Shown piece by piece: positions 1 through 7,175 of a stretch of 33,692 nucleotides of DNA. A program made the translations under genes and the position numbers. Below the pieces are notes generated by a model that ran no database searches, had not been told where the DNA came from, and was given only the letters and a program-made list of their open reading frames with translations. This DNA is from Lachnospiraceae bacterium (GTDB lineage: Bacteria > Bacillota > Clostridia > Lachnospirales > Lachnospiraceae). The stretch spans positions 1 to 33,692 of the forward strand of contig JAEELB010000258.1 in the NCBI GenBank assembly GCA_016288705.1, read 5' to 3'. How positions within the stretch are numbered: position 1 is the stretch's first letter; each line of letters opens with the position of its first letter.

Positions 1-623
1 GCCTCTTTTTCCCTTTGTGCCCTTCGTATCTCCGCCAGATTCCCTTCATCCGAGGTGTCGGCCTCCACTCCCTCGTGGACGAGGACCTGTCTGAAGGTCT
101 TTATTATTATGTCCAAATCCAGGGCAAAGGAGAGGTTTTCCACGTATTCCGCATCCTTTTCAAGCCGTTCGTCCCATTTGAGCCTGTTCCTGCCGCTGAC
201 CTGAGCCAGGCCTGTGAGGCCGGGCCTCACGGTGTGGCGGAGCTTTTCCCTGTCCGTGTACCAGGGCAGATACGATACCAGAAGGGGTCTGGGGCCCACT
301 ATGCTCATGTCCCCCTTGAAGATGTTGATGAGTTCCGGAAGCTCGTCAAGGCTCGTGGACCTGAGCTTCCTCCCGAAGGGAGTGAGCCTTTCGCTGTCGG
401 GAAGGAGATTTCCCGAAGGATCCCTCTCATCCGTCATGGAGCGGAATTTGCAGAGCCTGAAGATCTTTTCCCTGTATCCGGGACGCTCCTGGGTGAATAT
501 CACGGGGCTGCCGAGTTTCACCCTGACCAGGATCCCCGTCACTGCCAAAACAGGAGACAGCACGATCAGCGCTGTCCCCGAGAGTATAATATCCAGAAAT
601 CTTTTAAAGAAATGTCTGTACAT
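1..623 (-). CDS. Undecaprenyl-phosphate sugar phosphotransferase, partial
   Basis: Transfers a sugar-1-phosphate to undecaprenyl phosphate at the inner face of the membrane, the first step of a surface polysaccharide or glycan. The frame is open through the window edge, so the C-terminus is missing; 207 codons are visible. The start is ATG at 623, 30 nt downstream of the predicted TSS, with a weak AGG upstream. Seen in the protein: one hydrophobic segment at residues 10-35 after a basic N-terminus, KFRSM near 59-63, a LDELPEL motif with Asp93-Glu94 (the catalytic pair in the PglC/WcaJ family), IVGPRP at 108-113 and RPGLTGLAQVSGR at 133-145. These are hallmark motifs of the bacterial sugar transferase family (PF02397). 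The short form with a single membrane segment matches the monotopic PglC-like class. The specific sugar cannot be predicted. It sits beside a plus-strand glycosyltransferase cluster. Confidence 0.93.
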   Translation of the reverse strand, partial: MYRHFFKRFLDIILSGTALIVLSPVLAVTGILVRVKLGSPVIFTQERPGYREKIFRLCKFRSMTDERDPSGNLLPDSERLTPFGRKLRSTSLDELPELINIFKGDMSIVGPRPLLVSYLPWYTDREKLRHTVRPGLTGLAQVSGRNRLKWDERLEKDAEYVENLSFALDLDIIIKTFRQVLVHEGVEADTSDEGNLAEIRRAQREKE

Positions 624-659
624 CGTCCTGTCTCTTTCGCCCAAACCCTTATCCCGGTA

Positions 660-688
660 AATATACCATATTTTCATATGGCTGTGAA
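660..688 (-). promoter_or_regulatory. Sigma-A promoter for the sugar transferase
   Basis: On the minus strand, TTCACA (683-688) and TATATT (660-665) are separated by exactly 17 bp. The predicted TSS is near 653, about 30 nt upstream of the ATG at 623. Confidence 0.65.
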
Positions 689-709
689 CAGGAACCGGGA
701 GAAGCGCCG

Positions 710-773
710 GGCGGAGAATTTATAATTTCCGCCGGGCAGGTGAGACCCCTGCCCGATCCGGCAATGCCGGATC
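710..773 (-). terminator. Tandem hairpins after the GGDEF gene
   Basis: Just past the stop codon of the minus-strand diguanylate cyclase there are three inverted repeats. The first is a perfect 8-bp stem with an AAT loop (755-762/766-773). The second is a 7-bp GGGCAGG/CCTGCCC stem (734-740/748-754). The third is a GGCGGA/TCCGCC stem around an AT-rich centre (710-715/728-733). There is no clean U-run, so a factor-assisted or imperfect terminator is more likely than a textbook intrinsic one. Confidence 0.45.
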
Positions 774-779
774 ACGGGG

Positions 780-1835
780 TCACTTCTTAAGAAAGAGGGG
801 AAGCAGAGCGGGGTCGTAGAAGCAAATGCTCTGCTTTCCGTTCCTTTTCACGAAATAAAGGGCCCTGTCAGCCATCTGGACCAGTTCCTCCATATTCAGC
901 CTGTCCTCAGCGTCGTTGACATTCGCGTATCCCAGACTCACCGAGACCGAGGGTATCCCCTCAAAATGCAGCTCCCTTATCTCGGAGATGATCTTTCGCA
1001 GGCGTTGTCCGGCCTGCTCCGAGTCGCCGGGCAGGATCCCCGCAAACTCGTCCCCGCCCCAGCGGCACAGCTGGTTCTCATAGCGCACATTGTTCTTAAG
1101 GGTGTCCGCCACGGCTTTCAGCACCATGTCGCCTGCGTTATGCCCCAGGGAGTCGTTGATGCGTTTGAAGAAGTCTATATCCATCAGGAAGATCGAGGCG
1201 TTACGGTAATCCTTTCTCCCCTGATTTCCCTGCCACCAGGAGATAAAGGAGTCCCGACGGCTTAAGCCCGTAAGCGTGTCCTTTCCCGCCTTCTGGAAGC
1301 CCCGCCACATATTGATCCTGGAGGGAGTTGAAGCGTAGACCAACAGGATGAAGCTGTTCTCTTCATCGCCGTCGCCTTCCGTGGGGATGGTCAGCTCGTC
1401 GCCGTCCTTCATCCTTATGGTCTTGTCGGGCTCAAGGAGCTTTCCCTGGTAATATATCCCGTTGGTGGAGGGCATGGCGGTAAAATTAGAGACTACCCCG
1501 CTCGTCCTGAAGCAGCCGTGCTGCCTTGACACAAAACGGCTGTCTATGGGGATGCTGGGCTCGTAATCGTCCGTGGGACGACCGATGTACTGTTCCCCTT
1601 CTATCCTGTATTCACAGATGGTATTGGCGAAGTTCACGAAAAGCCTGGGACTGACTCGGGCTTCCGTCGATTCGCTTTTTTTGCTGTTTACGATAATATC
1701 TGTTTTGTCCTTGTCCAAATCAGCCTCCCGGTCCGGCAGACTCTGCGGATACGGCCTGCTCTCTCTGATTATATCCGTTTTACGCGCAAAAATCCATATG
1801 CGTCCGAGGCGGTCCCGTGTTAACTCTTTTTTCAT
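780..1835 (-). CDS. FHA-GGDEF diguanylate cyclase
   Basis: Predicted to make c-di-GMP, with an N-terminal forkhead-associated (FHA) domain that would bind a phosphothreonine partner. From the ATG at 1835 (352 aa), FHA spans about residues 70-165, with Gly85-Arg86, SRQH at 103-106 and STNG at 123-126, the conserved phosphopeptide-binding positions. GGDEF spans about 183-345, with DTLTGL near 186 and an intact GGDEF at 260-264. The inhibitory I-site would normally be RxxD five residues before GGDEF; here it is RYEN, so product inhibition may be weak. The start is uncertain. ATG 1835 has no visible ribosome binding site and lies in the promoter of the divergent gene. TTG 1718 has GGGAGG 5 nt upstream and a TATAAT at 1768-1773, and would give 313 aa that keep both domains. 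No membrane segment is seen, so the enzyme should be cytoplasmic. Confidence 0.88.
   Translation of the reverse strand: MKKELTRDRLGRIWIFARKTDIIRESRPYPQSLPDREADLDKDKTDIIVNSKKSESTEARVSPRLFVNFANTICEYRIEGEQYIGRPTDDYEPSIPIDSRFVSRQHGCFRTSGVVSNFTAMPSTNGIYYQGKLLEPDKTIRMKDGDELTIPTEGDGDEENSFILLVYASTPSRINMWRGFQKAGKDTLTGLSRRDSFISWWQGNQGRKDYRNASIFLMDIDFFKRINDSLGHNAGDMVLKAVADTLKNNVRYENQLCRWGGDEFAGILPGDSEQAGQRLRKIISEIRELHFEGIPSVSVSLGYANVNDAEDRLNMEELVQMADRALYFVKRNGKQSICFYDPALLPLFLKK
1768..1796 (-). promoter_or_regulatory. Possible promoter for the FHA-GGDEF gene (if TTG start is used)
   Basis: A perfect TATAAT on the minus strand (1768-1773) has a weak TGGATT 17 bp upstream (1791-1796). It would start a transcript near 1761, upstream of the TTG at 1718 but downstream of the ATG at 1835. 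It therefore supports the shorter protein. Confidence 0.4.
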
Positions 1836-1848
1836 TTTCGGGTATAAT
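1820..1848 (+). promoter_or_regulatory. Sigma-A promoter for the plus-strand glycan cluster
   Basis: TTAACT (1820-1825), a 17-bp spacer and a perfect TATAAT (1843-1848) predict a TSS near 1855. The leader of about 98 nt contains a perfect 7-bp hairpin, CCCGTGG-GAG-CCACGGG, at 1875-1891. Confidence 0.65.
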
Positions 1849-1952
1849 GTTTCGGATAGCGGCAGATGGAGATCCCCGTGGGAGCCACGGGACAGAAGAT
1901 GTATTCCCCGGAGCAAAAGAGATCTGATCGCCGCGGACAGGAGGATGAAAGG

Positions 1953-3368
1953 ATGTTCAGGATAGAGGGAGTTGATCGCGATGCGGAATTCAAAACCCTT
2001 GAAAACACTCCGGATCTGTTTCACATTGCCCTGAAGGAAGACCCGAAGAGCGGGAGCAGATTCCATGTGAGGAACGGAAAGGGCTCTGATTTTGACATAG
2101 TGTATTACGACAATAATGACGATCTGGAGGATACCAAGAGCTATCCAAAGTACGTGAAGCCGCCATATATGGCTGACTACTGCATTTACGACGAAAACGA
2201 TACCGGAACGCTGTGGCTGGAGTTCTTCGACGGCGTAAGGGATATGATGTTTGAAGAACTGAACGAGTACACCATAGTCCTCACAAGGCTGGTGCTGTCA
2301 GTCACCGATATAGAGGTTTACTGCACCGACTTCCGTATCCTGTGGTTTGTCCCCGAAAATGAGAGGCTGCACGTACGGGAGCATCTGCCTGAGGACACCG
2401 ACAGGGAATCCCTCCTGTACATCAGGAAGGAACGGGCCTCCGGGATAGAGGATGGCAGATTCAGGACTCTGAGCAGCACCTATGCTTTTCATAATGTTTT
2501 TCTCATGCAGTGGATACTGGGTGGCAGACGCCTTTCCGACTACAGGTTCATCACCGTGGAGATCGAGGAATTCGGAGGGATCGGGGCGGTTCTGTCCTAT
2601 TGTGAGCGCTTCAGGATAGGCTTTGAGAGATTCGGCCTTAAATTCGTGCAGCCTGGAAAGGAATACATCGGCAAGTTCAGGCTGGAGGAACTGAAGAAAT
2701 TCTTTGTGCTGGATGTTCAGGATGAGGAGGCAAATGAGGGCAATACCCTTACGATCCCCAGCTTCATTGCCCTGTCGAAGATCAAATTCATCAAAGGCAT
2801 TCCCCATTCCGTCGACGGATCGGACCTTACCCCGGAGTTCAGGGCGGATATGGACGAGTATTATGACGGACTCTTTGGGGATGAAAAGGTGCTGGGGGTC
2901 ATGATAAGGGGCACCGATTACGTGACAGCGGGCATGAAGGGTGACAGAAAGATGGCCACCGCGGACCAGATGGCTCCCCTCATCCATGAATGGGTCGGCA
3001 GATACGGTTTTGAGAGGGTTTTTCTCGCCACAGAGGACGAGGATGCGCTTGAATATATGAGACAGGAGTTCGGGAGCCTGGTGGTGGCTCTGTCCCAGGA
3101 GCGGCTCAGGGTGTCGGATCTCCGGCAGAATGAGATCCTGACGGATTATGAAAAGGAGCACGGAGACGGGATGTACGAGGAAAAACTGGAGGATACCACC
3201 ATCAATTATTTCTATGCCCTGTACATACTGTCCAAATGTGACAGCTTTGTCAGTTCCGGGCGCTGCAACGGGTCGGAGATCGTATTGTCACTTAATAACG
3301 GCCGCTTTTCAAATTACTATAAATTTGCGGTGGGAGTGGAGCATTCAGCCTGTAGCGAGGTATCCTGA
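1953..3368 (+). CDS. Unassigned protein with O-fucosyltransferase-like C-terminal half
   Basis: The protein has 471 aa from the ATG at 1953, which follows a GGAGG 8 nt upstream. Longer frames to 1866 would run into the leader hairpin. I do not recognise a named family with certainty. The C-terminal half has VMIRGTDY (about residues 316-323), resembling the donor-binding HxRxGDY/RGTD motif of NodZ, alpha-1,6- and peptide-O-fucosyltransferases, although the usual His is replaced by Met. Near the C-terminus is a CDSFVSSGRCNGS stretch followed by a hydrophobic VLSLN segment, also typical of that fold. The N-terminal half is acidic and featureless to me. There are no signal peptide or membrane segments. 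The position as first gene of a plus-strand glycan cluster supports a glycosyltransferase role. That role is inferred, not demonstrated. Confidence 0.6.
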   Translation: MFRIEGVDRDAEFKTLENTPDLFHIALKEDPKSGSRFHVRNGKGSDFDIVYYDNNDDLEDTKSYPKYVKPPYMADYCIYDENDTGTLWLEFFDGVRDMMFEELNEYTIVLTRLVLSVTDIEVYCTDFRILWFVPENERLHVREHLPEDTDRESLLYIRKERASGIEDGRFRTLSSTYAFHNVFLMQWILGGRRLSDYRFITVEIEEFGGIGAVLSYCERFRIGFERFGLKFVQPGKEYIGKFRLEELKKFFVLDVQDEEANEGNTLTIPSFIALSKIKFIKGIPHSVDGSDLTPEFRADMDEYYDGLFGDEKVLGVMIRGTDYVTAGMKGDRKMATADQMAPLIHEWVGRYGFERVFLATEDEDALEYMRQEFGSLVVALSQERLRVSDLRQNEILTDYEKEHGDGMYEEKLEDTTINYFYALYILSKCDSFVSSGRCNGSEIVLSLNNGRFSNYYKFAVGVEHSACSEVS

Positions 3369-3473
3369 ACTATGCTAAAATGTTCCGGTCGGGAAGGCTC
3401 CTGTCCGGAGTCTCACGGAGATCCTGTCAGAATGATCTCTTTCCCGGAATTCTGAATGATGAGGAGGAACAGG

Positions 3474-4043
3474 ATGAAACTCACACTGGAGAAAGCAAAG
3501 GAGATAAATAAGGACCATGTCACCGAGGAGTCTCTGATCATCCACTCTCTGAATGTCTGCTACGCCATGGGAGCCATGGCCGATCATTTCGGAGAGGACA
3601 GGGATCACTGGGAGGCGGTGGGGTACCTGCATGATTTCGATTATCAGGAATATCCCGAGGAACACCTTAAACACACGGAAGAGCCCCTGCGTGAGACAGG
3701 GGTTTCCGAGGAAGACATACATGCGATACTGAGCCACGGTTACGGCATCGTGAATGATGTGGAGCCTGTGAACGATCTGGAAAAGAGCCTGTTCACCGTA
3801 GACGAACTCACCGGTATCATCCAGGCCTGCGCCAGGATGCGCCCCAACGGGATAACGGACCTTGAAGTCAAAAGCTTTATGAAAAAGTTCAAGGACAAGA
3901 GATTTGCGGCAAAGTGTAACCGTGAGACCATCCAAAAGGGCTGCGATATGCTGGGCATGGAAGTGAAGGAAGTGGCCGGTATCTGCATCGAGGGGATGAG
4001 GCCTCACGCCGGGGAGATAGGTCTCCTTGGGACCGGCGGCTGA
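3474..4043 (+). CDS. HD-domain hydrolase
   Basis: A small cytoplasmic metal-dependent phosphohydrolase of the HD superfamily, 189 aa. The visible ligands follow the family order: His24, the His53-Asp54 doublet in YLHDFDY, His83/His88 in the following helix, and Asp110. GAGGAGG lies 6 nt before the ATG at 3474; an in-frame ATG 18 nt upstream has no such site. Proteins of this size and pattern are usually annotated as HDIG-domain proteins of unknown substrate (nucleotides or small phosphate esters). It lies 105 bp after the preceding gene, with only a weak promoter-like TAAAAT near 3377. It is followed at once by the NUDIX gene, so the two probably share a transcript. Confidence 0.85.
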   Translation: MKLTLEKAKEINKDHVTEESLIIHSLNVCYAMGAMADHFGEDRDHWEAVGYLHDFDYQEYPEEHLKHTEEPLRETGVSEEDIHAILSHGYGIVNDVEPVNDLEKSLFTVDELTGIIQACARMRPNGITDLEVKSFMKKFKDKRFAAKCNRETIQKGCDMLGMEVKEVAGICIEGMRPHAGEIGLLGTGG

Positions 4044-4057
4044 TACGGGTGAAGAAT

Positions 4058-4537
4058 ATGGGCGTCATTATCAATTCCGCATTGTGCTATCTTGAGAGAG
4101 AAGATGAGTATCTGATGCTTCACCGAAACTCCAAAGAGAACGACGTCAATAAAGACAAGTGGATCGGCGTCGGCGGAAAGCTTGAGTTTGGAGAGAGCCC
4201 TGAAGACTGCCTTTGCAGGGAAGTGCTGGAGGAAACGGGGTACGTTCTTCAAAACCACAGATTCTGCGGGATCGTGACTTTTGTGTACGGAGAGATCACT
4301 GAGATCATGTACCTGTACGTGTCGGATGATTTCACCGGAGTTCAGAGAGAATGCGACGAAGGGGAACTTGTCTGGGTAAAGAAAAAGGATGTCCCGAAGC
4401 TTCCCGTCTGGGAGGGGGACAGGATATTCCTGAAGCTTTTGGATGAGGAAAGCCCCTTTTTTTCATTGAAACTGGTATATGACGGGAACGGCAGTCTGAC
4501 GGAAGCCTTCCTGGATGGCAAAAGGTATGGACCATAA
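4058..4537 (+). CDS. NUDIX hydrolase (MutT-like)
   Basis: Hydrolyses a nucleoside diphosphate linked to another moiety; the MTH1/8-oxo-dGTPase-like spacing makes nucleotide sanitation the likeliest role. A complete Nudix box is present: Gly40, Glu46, Arg54-Glu55, Glu58-Glu59 and Gly61, in the GX5EX7REUXEEXGU pattern. The WIGVGGKLEFGE context is common in MutT/MTH1-type proteins. Length is 159 aa from the ATG at 4058. A GTG at 4049 would add three residues but lacks a ribosome binding site. The gene begins 14 nt after the HD-domain stop, and its end overlaps the next glycosyltransferase. The exact substrate is not predictable. Confidence 0.9.
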   Translation: MGVIINSALCYLEREDEYLMLHRNSKENDVNKDKWIGVGGKLEFGESPEDCLCREVLEETGYVLQNHRFCGIVTFVYGEITEIMYLYVSDDFTGVQRECDEGELVWVKKKDVPKLPVWEGDRIFLKLLDEESPFFSLKLVYDGNGSLTEAFLDGKRYGP

Positions 4538-5708
4538 CGATCACTTAAACAACTCCGGAAAACCGGTCCTCATGCTGATGACCCCTATGCTCCATCAGGG
4601 GGGCTTCGAGAGGGTGGCAGTGCAGACCGCAAGGCTCATGGAGCCTTATTTTCATGTGCTCATCCTGATCTTTTCCGACCGTGACATAGCTTACGACATA
4701 TCGGGCCTGGAGATAGTGAATATTTCCATGGATGTGAAAAAGGGGAAGCTCCGAAAGCTCCTGAACATGTTCCGGCGCGCCCGGGCCGTGAGGAAGGTGA
4801 GAAAGGAGCGCTGTCCCGACTATGTCTACAGCTTCGGCCCTTCCGCAAACCTGGTCAATGTATTCTCAAAGGTGAAAGATGGCGGGAAGACAGTGCTTGG
4901 TCTCCGCAATTATACCGATGTCGAGGAAACTCACAAGATGAGGCTCTTCGTGAAGAGAGCAGACCTGATAATAAGCTGTTCCGTGCCCATAGACCGGGCG
5001 GTCAGGGAGGTATACGGAGGCAGGGATACCGCGGTCCAGTACAATATGGTGGACGTGGAAAAGATCCGCCGCGAGGCTCTTGAGGGAGATGCAAAGCTTC
5101 CCTTCGGGGAAGACAGGAGGATCCTGATCTCCGTGGGGAGAGAGGCCGATCAGAAAGGCTTCTGGTATATGTTAAAGGCCTTCAGCCTGATCCACCGGGA
5201 GCTGCCTGATACCGCCCTTGTGATAGTGGGCGCAGGCAAATTTACCGATTACAGGAAGCTGGCGGATGACCTGGGTATTTCCGATTCCGTTTATTTTTCC
5301 GGGGTGACAAAGACTCCCTACAGATACATGAAAAGGGGTTCATTATACCTGCTGACCTCACTCACCGAGGGCTTTCCCAACGCTCTTGTGGAGGCCATGG
5401 CGCTGGGGCTTCCCTGCGTGTGCTCAAACTGCATGACGGGGCCTGCGGAGATCTTGTCGGATGCGGCAGATTACGGGAAGGACGAAGTCATTTACGGAAA
5501 ATACGGGATCCTCACGCCTCCTCTCACCGGGGGAAAAGACCTGGATCCCTCTGCGATTACCGATTCCGAACGGCTCTATGCGAAGACCGTGACAGACCTT
5601 CTGTCTGATGATAAGATGATGGAGGAATACGGACAGAAAGCCATGAAGAGATCGGAGGACTTCAGCACCCGTGCGTACGCGGAAAGCCTTTTCAAAATCC
5701 TTAAATAA
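4515..5708 (+). CDS. Glycosyltransferase family 4 protein
   Basis: A retaining GT-B glycosyltransferase that adds a sugar from a nucleotide-sugar donor during surface glycan assembly, probably at the cytoplasmic membrane face. It has 397 aa, a usual GT4 length. The N-terminal acceptor domain has the GG-FERVA loop near residues 28-36. The C-terminal donor domain has GREADQKGF (a GRxxxxKG motif) and the EX7E motif EGFPNALVE (Glu285 to Glu293). The start overlaps the NUDIX gene by 23 nt (ATG 4515) or 11 nt (ATG 4527), implying translational coupling; neither ATG has an ideal Shine-Dalgarno. The sugar specificity is unknown. Confidence 0.92.
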   Translation: MAKGMDHNDHLNNSGKPVLMLMTPMLHQGGFERVAVQTARLMEPYFHVLILIFSDRDIAYDISGLEIVNISMDVKKGKLRKLLNMFRRARAVRKVRKERCPDYVYSFGPSANLVNVFSKVKDGGKTVLGLRNYTDVEETHKMRLFVKRADLIISCSVPIDRAVREVYGGRDTAVQYNMVDVEKIRREALEGDAKLPFGEDRRILISVGREADQKGFWYMLKAFSLIHRELPDTALVIVGAGKFTDYRKLADDLGISDSVYFSGVTKTPYRYMKRGSLYLLTSLTEGFPNALVEAMALGLPCVCSNCMTGPAEILSDAADYGKDEVIYGKYGILTPPLTGGKDLDPSAITDSERLYAKTVTDLLSDDKMMEEYGQKAMKRSEDFSTRAYAESLFKILK

Positions 5709-6957
5709 AGACGCTTTTATCAATATGGTCTTTTTAACTGCCGCTATTCTTGTGAGGCTCAGGTATATACTGGTGACCTCACCCTTTGTGAGACAGCACG
5801 ACATCTATGACAACGGCCATCTGGATTATATCGGGCGCGTATTTACCACGTTTTCCCTGCCCGAGACCAATCTGAACGAACTGTGCCAGCCGCCTCTTCA
5901 CTATTTCCTTACGGCGCTGACAATGAGAGCCGCATCTGCGGCGGGGGCGGAGGTCACGATGGAGTCCAAATGGCTCCAGTTTTTTCCCGCCCTTATCTCC
6001 CTGCTGATCCTGCCGGTACTTTATCTGATAATAAAGGAAACAGACCTTCCGAAAATGGCGAAGGATACCGCGTTTATGCTCGCGGCTTTCTGCCCCGCCC
6101 TTATTTTCATGAGCGCCCAGATAAATAATGACCAGACCATGGTGTTTTTCGGGCTTCTGGCGGTGCTCTTCAACCTGAGGTATGTTAAGTCCCAGTCATT
6201 TTCGGATCTGATGCTCTCGGGGATCTTTATCGGGCTGTCAATGATGAGCAAATTTTCCGGAGCTGTCCTGGCGCTCTTTATGGCGCCTCTGATGCTGTGG
6301 GTGCTTGCCTCCTCGTTTAAGGGCAGGAAGAAAAAGAGGCCCGGACGGATCATCGCGGAGTGGTGCGCCTTCCTTGCGGTTTCGGGGTTTCTGGGACTCT
6401 GGTATCAGGTCAGGCAGTATCTAAAGTTCGGCCAGCCGCTGGGTTATGCGGTCTACCCCGATCCCGAAAGCCTTATGTACACGGGTCACACCAGCCGCAG
6501 GGTCCGGTTCCTCGGAATAAGCGTAACCGAACTTCTTCACGGCTACTGCGATATAACCAACGACAGGAACGTGTGGACCTATATGTTCAAGAGCTCGCTC
6601 TTCGGCGAATGGAGTTCCTGGAAGGTGCCGGAGATGTTCAAATATGTCCTTCTGGCAGCAGGGATAGCCGGGGCCCTGTGGGGGATAGCCGGTTTTGGCA
6701 GGCTCTTATTTGCGGACAGGAAGACGGGGACTCTCACCAAAGCCTTTGCGCTGCTCCTGGGGCTCACCCAGCTGGTGATGTTCGTGTATTTCAATCTGAA
6801 CTATCCCTTCACCTGTTCCATGGATTTCAGATACGTCGCCTTTCTTTCCCTCCCCTGGGCCATTGCCTTCGGCGCCATGAAGCCCTACGGACTGTCAAGG
6901 GGCATGGGCTGTGTGTACTGCATAGCGAGCGCGCTGTTCTGCCTGACTGCGGTGTAG
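5671..6957 (+). CDS. Multi-pass membrane glycosyltransferase (GT-C/PMT-like)
   Basis: A polytopic membrane protein of 428 aa with roughly ten hydrophobic segments. Family features are a short basic N-terminus, a first membrane helix, and an extracytoplasmic loop with RQHDIYDNGH, whose acidic residue is the type of catalytic Asp seen in ArnT/PMT-like lipid-linked sugar transferases. The next loop has NELCQPPLHYF, also typical of that fold. It probably transfers a sugar from a polyprenyl-phosphate donor on the outer face. The start is uncertain: GTG at 5671 overlaps the previous gene by 38 nt, while ATG at 5725 would begin at the first membrane helix. It ends in a TAG directly after a hydrophobic helix, somewhat short for the family, so a slightly truncated C-terminus is possible. 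Confidence 0.78.
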   Translation: MRTRKAFSKSLNKDAFINMVFLTAAILVRLRYILVTSPFVRQHDIYDNGHLDYIGRVFTTFSLPETNLNELCQPPLHYFLTALTMRAASAAGAEVTMESKWLQFFPALISLLILPVLYLIIKETDLPKMAKDTAFMLAAFCPALIFMSAQINNDQTMVFFGLLAVLFNLRYVKSQSFSDLMLSGIFIGLSMMSKFSGAVLALFMAPLMLWVLASSFKGRKKKRPGRIIAEWCAFLAVSGFLGLWYQVRQYLKFGQPLGYAVYPDPESLMYTGHTSRRVRFLGISVTELLHGYCDITNDRNVWTYMFKSSLFGEWSSWKVPEMFKYVLLAAGIAGALWGIAGFGRLLFADRKTGTLTKAFALLLGLTQLVMFVYFNLNYPFTCSMDFRYVAFLSLPWAIAFGAMKPYGLSRGMGCVYCIASALFCLTAV

Positions 6958-7175
6958 GGAGGGGAGAGGCCGGTGCTGTGTTTCGCCGGGTACGGCGTAG
7001 CGTGCAGGGAGATTTGGAATCCGGTTTTGCGGGCAGCCGGGCCTTCCGTGGGAAAAAAGCCGGAAAAAGATGTATAATGTGATGACGATATAGAACTTCC
7101 GGGCCGGTTTGCGGGGTTTGGCGGCCGCAGGGTTTGTGCCTGCCGGGTTTGGATGGGATCTGGAGGATCGCGGGG
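6958..7175. other. 218-bp intergenic stretch with a possible promoter
   Basis: GC-rich spacer between the two membrane proteins. The only recognisable signal is a perfect TATAAT at 7073-7078 on the plus strand, with a purine-rich, poorly matching -35 region. No hairpin with a U-run and no convincing small gene were seen. Confidence 0.4.

Noticed and set aside
15-725. Long plus-strand frames at the window start
   Set aside because: They run antisense to a sugar transferase with all family motifs.
2298-3161. 287-codon antisense frame across the fucosyltransferase-like gene
   Set aside because: No ribosome binding site and no recognisable motifs; it mirrors the codon pattern of the strongly supported plus-strand gene.
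6360-7082. 240-codon plus-strand frame overlapping the membrane glycosyltransferase
   Set aside because: Arg/Gly/Ser-rich shadow of a GC-rich gene in another frame; no start signal or family.
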